A stretch of DNA of 6,299 nucleotides from positions 1 through 6,299 of the forward strand of contig JAFQOB010000142.1 in NCBI GenBank assembly GCA_017395725.1, written 5' to 3'. The notes below the pieces were generated by a model. The model was given only the letters and a program-made list of their open reading frames with translations. It had not been told where the DNA came from and did not search any database. Shown one piece after another: positions 4,603 through 6,299 of the stretch. Source of the stretch: Clostridia bacterium (lineage in GTDB: Bacteria; Bacillota_A; Clostridia; Oscillospirales; CAG-272). The position numbers and the translations under genes were made by a program. Position 1 is the first letter of the stretch. Each line of letters begins with the position of its first letter.

Positions 4603-6299
4603 TTAGTCGTTGAGCCACATAACGTCTGCAGCATCCTTAACGTACCACTGAGAGTAGTTGTCGTACATAGCGGGATCGATTGTGCAGTTGTAGTTCCAAG
4701 CGTAAGCAGCAGATGTGAAGCCTGTTGCGAAGTTAAATGCGTTGTACATAGGTGTACCTGCATAGTAACCGTAAACAGCCATCTGATAAAGTTCGTCAAG
4801 CATAGGTGCGAATTCACCGATCTGGTTCTGAACTTCAATACCTGCAGCTGCGATATTAGCATTTTCCATAAAGCCTGTAACAAGCTGGTCTGTGAAGGGG
4901 TTATCTGTTGTGCCGTACCAGTTGATTACGAGAGGCATATAGTAGTAGTCGCCAACGAGGTTTACTTTGTAAGCGCCATCTTTGGACTGGAATGTAATAT
5001 CCTGAGCTTTGATGTCGTCTTTGTGGATAGCCTTGTAACGAACGCCTTCTACGTAGGGTTTACCTTCAGCATCCCAGATCCAACCGCCAGCTACGAGCAT
5101 ATCGATAGCAGCGTCAGCAGATGTGGGGTAAGCCTGGAGCTGCATACCGTCAGCAAGAGCTGCCTGATGCATCCAAGAGTTGGAGTAGTAAGGACCGTCA
5201 ACAACGCCGCCGTAGCCGCCTGTGAATTCCTTAGCGAAAGTAGCTCTATCCATGCAGTATGCGATAGCAAGACGTACTTCTGTGAACTGTGTGGGACCGA
5301 AGTCAGCACGGAAACCGAGTTTACCGTAGCCGGCTCTGGAGTAGTGGATGTAAGCGTAAGCGCCGTTGGAGTTATCAGCAGCGGATACAGCTTCGTTAGT
5401 TTCGTCGCCGCCTGTGATACCAGCGATGAAGTCAAGGTTGCCTGCGAGAAGGTCATCAAGCTGTGTGGAAGAAACGATCTTCTTGTAGATAACCTTTTCG
5501 ATAGCGGGAACTGTGCCTTTGTAGTCGCCTTTGAAGTTGGGGTTCTTAACGAGAACTGCTTCTTTTGTAGCTGTGTCGTAAGATTCAACCATATAAGGAC
5601 CGGAGTAAGGATATGTCTGGTCTGTGTTAAGAGCAGATGCTGTTACGTGAGCAGCATATGTGTAGCTGTCGCCTTCTTTAGCATAGAAGTTGCCTGTGAT
5701 GTAAGCACCGTTGCCGTCGTCAGCGATGTCGCAATCGTTGAGCCAAAGAGCCTGAGCAACAGGGCTGAAGCCAGCGTATGCGATGTCGTAGTAGTAGGGA
5801 AGATATTCAGCGTCAATTGTAACGGAGAATGTGTAATCGTTGATAAGTCTGAGACCTGCAAGAGCCTTTGTAGCAACTACAGCGTCGTCGCCTTCGCCAA
5901 CAGTAACACCTTCGTTAGCGCCATCGAATGCAGCGAATGCATCGTAACCAACGATCTGCATACCGGACATATGGTCCATACCAGCAGCCTGAGCAGCTAC
6001 AGGTGTAGAGTATACGAGTGTTGTGTAGAGGTAGTTCTTAGCTGTGATGGGTGTGCCATCGGAAAGTTTGAGGTCATCATAGATTTCGATTGTGAAAGTC
6101 TTAGAGCCGTCATCGTTATCAGCTTCTGTATGGGATTTAACAGCAGTGTTGTTCCACTGATAAAGACCGTCAGAACCTGTTACTACAGTACCGAGACCGT
6201 ATACGAGAGTTTCGATATCAAGGTCTGCAGAACCGGGAGAAGAAGAACCGAAGTTGGAGAATCTGAATTTACCGGAAAGGTCTGTTGTAGAACCGATGA
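4603..6299 (-). CDS. oppA: Family 5 extracellular solute-binding protein of the peptide importer, C-terminal part (N-terminus beyond window)
   Basis: Extracytoplasmic peptide-capture subunit that delivers substrate to OppB/OppC. There are 564 visible residues; the frame is open to the right edge, so the signal peptide, any lipoprotein cysteine and a short N-terminal stretch are missing. Family 5 landmarks (numbered from the first complete codon): LDIETLVYGLGTVV (26-39), GSKTFTIEIYDDLKLSDGTP-ITA (64-86, the family's DG-x-P-x-TA signature), YSGPYMVESYD (231-241, the G-P-Y motif), LVKNPNFKGD (249-258) and VRLAIAYCMDR (341-351). The protein is rich in Tyr, Ala and Asp, and poor in Cys. Codon choice leans to AAG, ATC and TAC (for example around 5480-5500), whereas oppB and oppC often use AAA and ATA; this fits high expression. 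The gene is first in the visible operon order, separated from oppB by 172 bases with two hairpins. The symbol follows operon position; whether the substrate is an oligopeptide, a dipeptide or something else is not readable. Confidence 0.92.
   Translation of the reverse strand, partial: IGSTTDLSGKFRFSNFGSSSPGSADLDIETLVYGLGTVVTGSDGLYQWNNTAVKSHTEADNDDGSKTFTIEIYDDLKLSDGTPITAKNYLYTTLVYSTPVAAQAAGMDHMSGMQIVGYDAFAAFDGANEGVTVGEGDDAVVATKALAGLRLINDYTFSVTIDAEYLPYYYDIAYAGFSPVAQALWLNDCDIADDGNGAYITGNFYAKEGDSYTYAAHVTASALNTDQTYPYSGPYMVESYDTATKEAVLVKNPNFKGDYKGTVPAIEKVIYKKIVSSTQLDDLLAGNLDFIAGITGGDETNEAVSAADNSNGAYAYIHYSRAGYGKLGFRADFGPTQFTEVRLAIAYCMDRATFAKEFTGGYGGVVDGPYYSNSWMHQAALADGMQLQAYPTSADAAIDMLVAGGWIWDAEGKPYVEGVRYKAIHKDDIKAQDITFQSKDGAYKVNLVGDYYYMPLVINWYGTTDNPFTDQLVTGFMENANIAAAGIEVQNQIGEFAPMLDELYQMAVYGYYAGTPMYNAFNFATGFTSAAYAWNYNCTIDPAMYDNYSQWYVKDAADVMWLND

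Noticed and set aside
4606..5755. Repeated W-L-N-D peptide in the binding protein (near 5745 and at the C-terminus) with a shared 11-base DNA stretch.
   Set aside because: It is too short, and the flanking sequence does not align; chance is enough.
4596..5876. Minus-strand open frames in another register of the binding-protein gene (4596-4883, 5091-5588, 5643-5876).
   Set aside because: Their Thr/Leu/Ser-rich translations are register shadows of the highly biased binding-protein codons; the true frame shows clear family 5 motifs.
5977..5979. ATG as the start of the binding-protein gene.
   Set aside because: The frame stays open to the window edge, and the 106 residues upstream hold family 5 motifs (DG-x-P-x-TA), so this Met is internal.

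Overview
The window is a stretch of one oligopeptide/dipeptide-type (Opp/Dpp, family 5) ABC importer operon. Every supported gene is on the minus strand, so transcription runs right to left: solute-binding protein (3' part only), permease OppB, permease OppC, ATPase OppD and ATPase OppF (5' part only). Strong AGGAGG-type ribosome binding sites, tight gene spacing, moderate GC content and the protein flavour suggest a Gram-positive anaerobe of the Firmicutes, most likely class Clostridia (gut-type). This is inference from style, not from a marker gene.

Layout from right to left. 6299-4603 is a family 5 solute-binding protein whose signal peptide and first residues lie beyond the window edge. 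4602-4431 is a 172-base gap with two tandem hairpins, the second followed by broken T tracts on the minus strand; it looks like a leaky terminator or processing site that lets the binding protein be made in excess over the membrane parts. 4430-3387 is OppB. 3365-1383 is an OppC of 660 residues, about twice the usual length. 1367-339 is OppD. 373-1 is the first 124 residues of OppF, which starts at a GTG and overlaps the end of oppD by 35 bases.

The unusual element is OppC. Between its first membrane helix and the GTD-x-RGAD-type motif that normally follows a short outer loop, it carries about 300 residues that read as seven RCC1-like repeats (G-x-x-H/T...A-x-x-x-DG-x-V-Y-x-WG-x-N). Seven is the number of blades in an RCC1 beta-propeller, so the permease appears to carry a complete propeller on the outer face of the membrane, next to where the binding protein must dock. 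A second, weaker oddity is OppF, which runs into a charged helical, coiled-coil-like stretch where the Q-loop would normally come soon after the Walker A region.

Working together: the binding protein (a lipoprotein in most Gram-positive relatives) captures a peptide outside the cell, OppB/OppC form the channel, and OppD/OppF hydrolyse ATP inside. The actual substrate cannot be read from the sequence. The propeller could bind the substrate, the binding protein, the cell wall or another partner; nothing in the window decides which.
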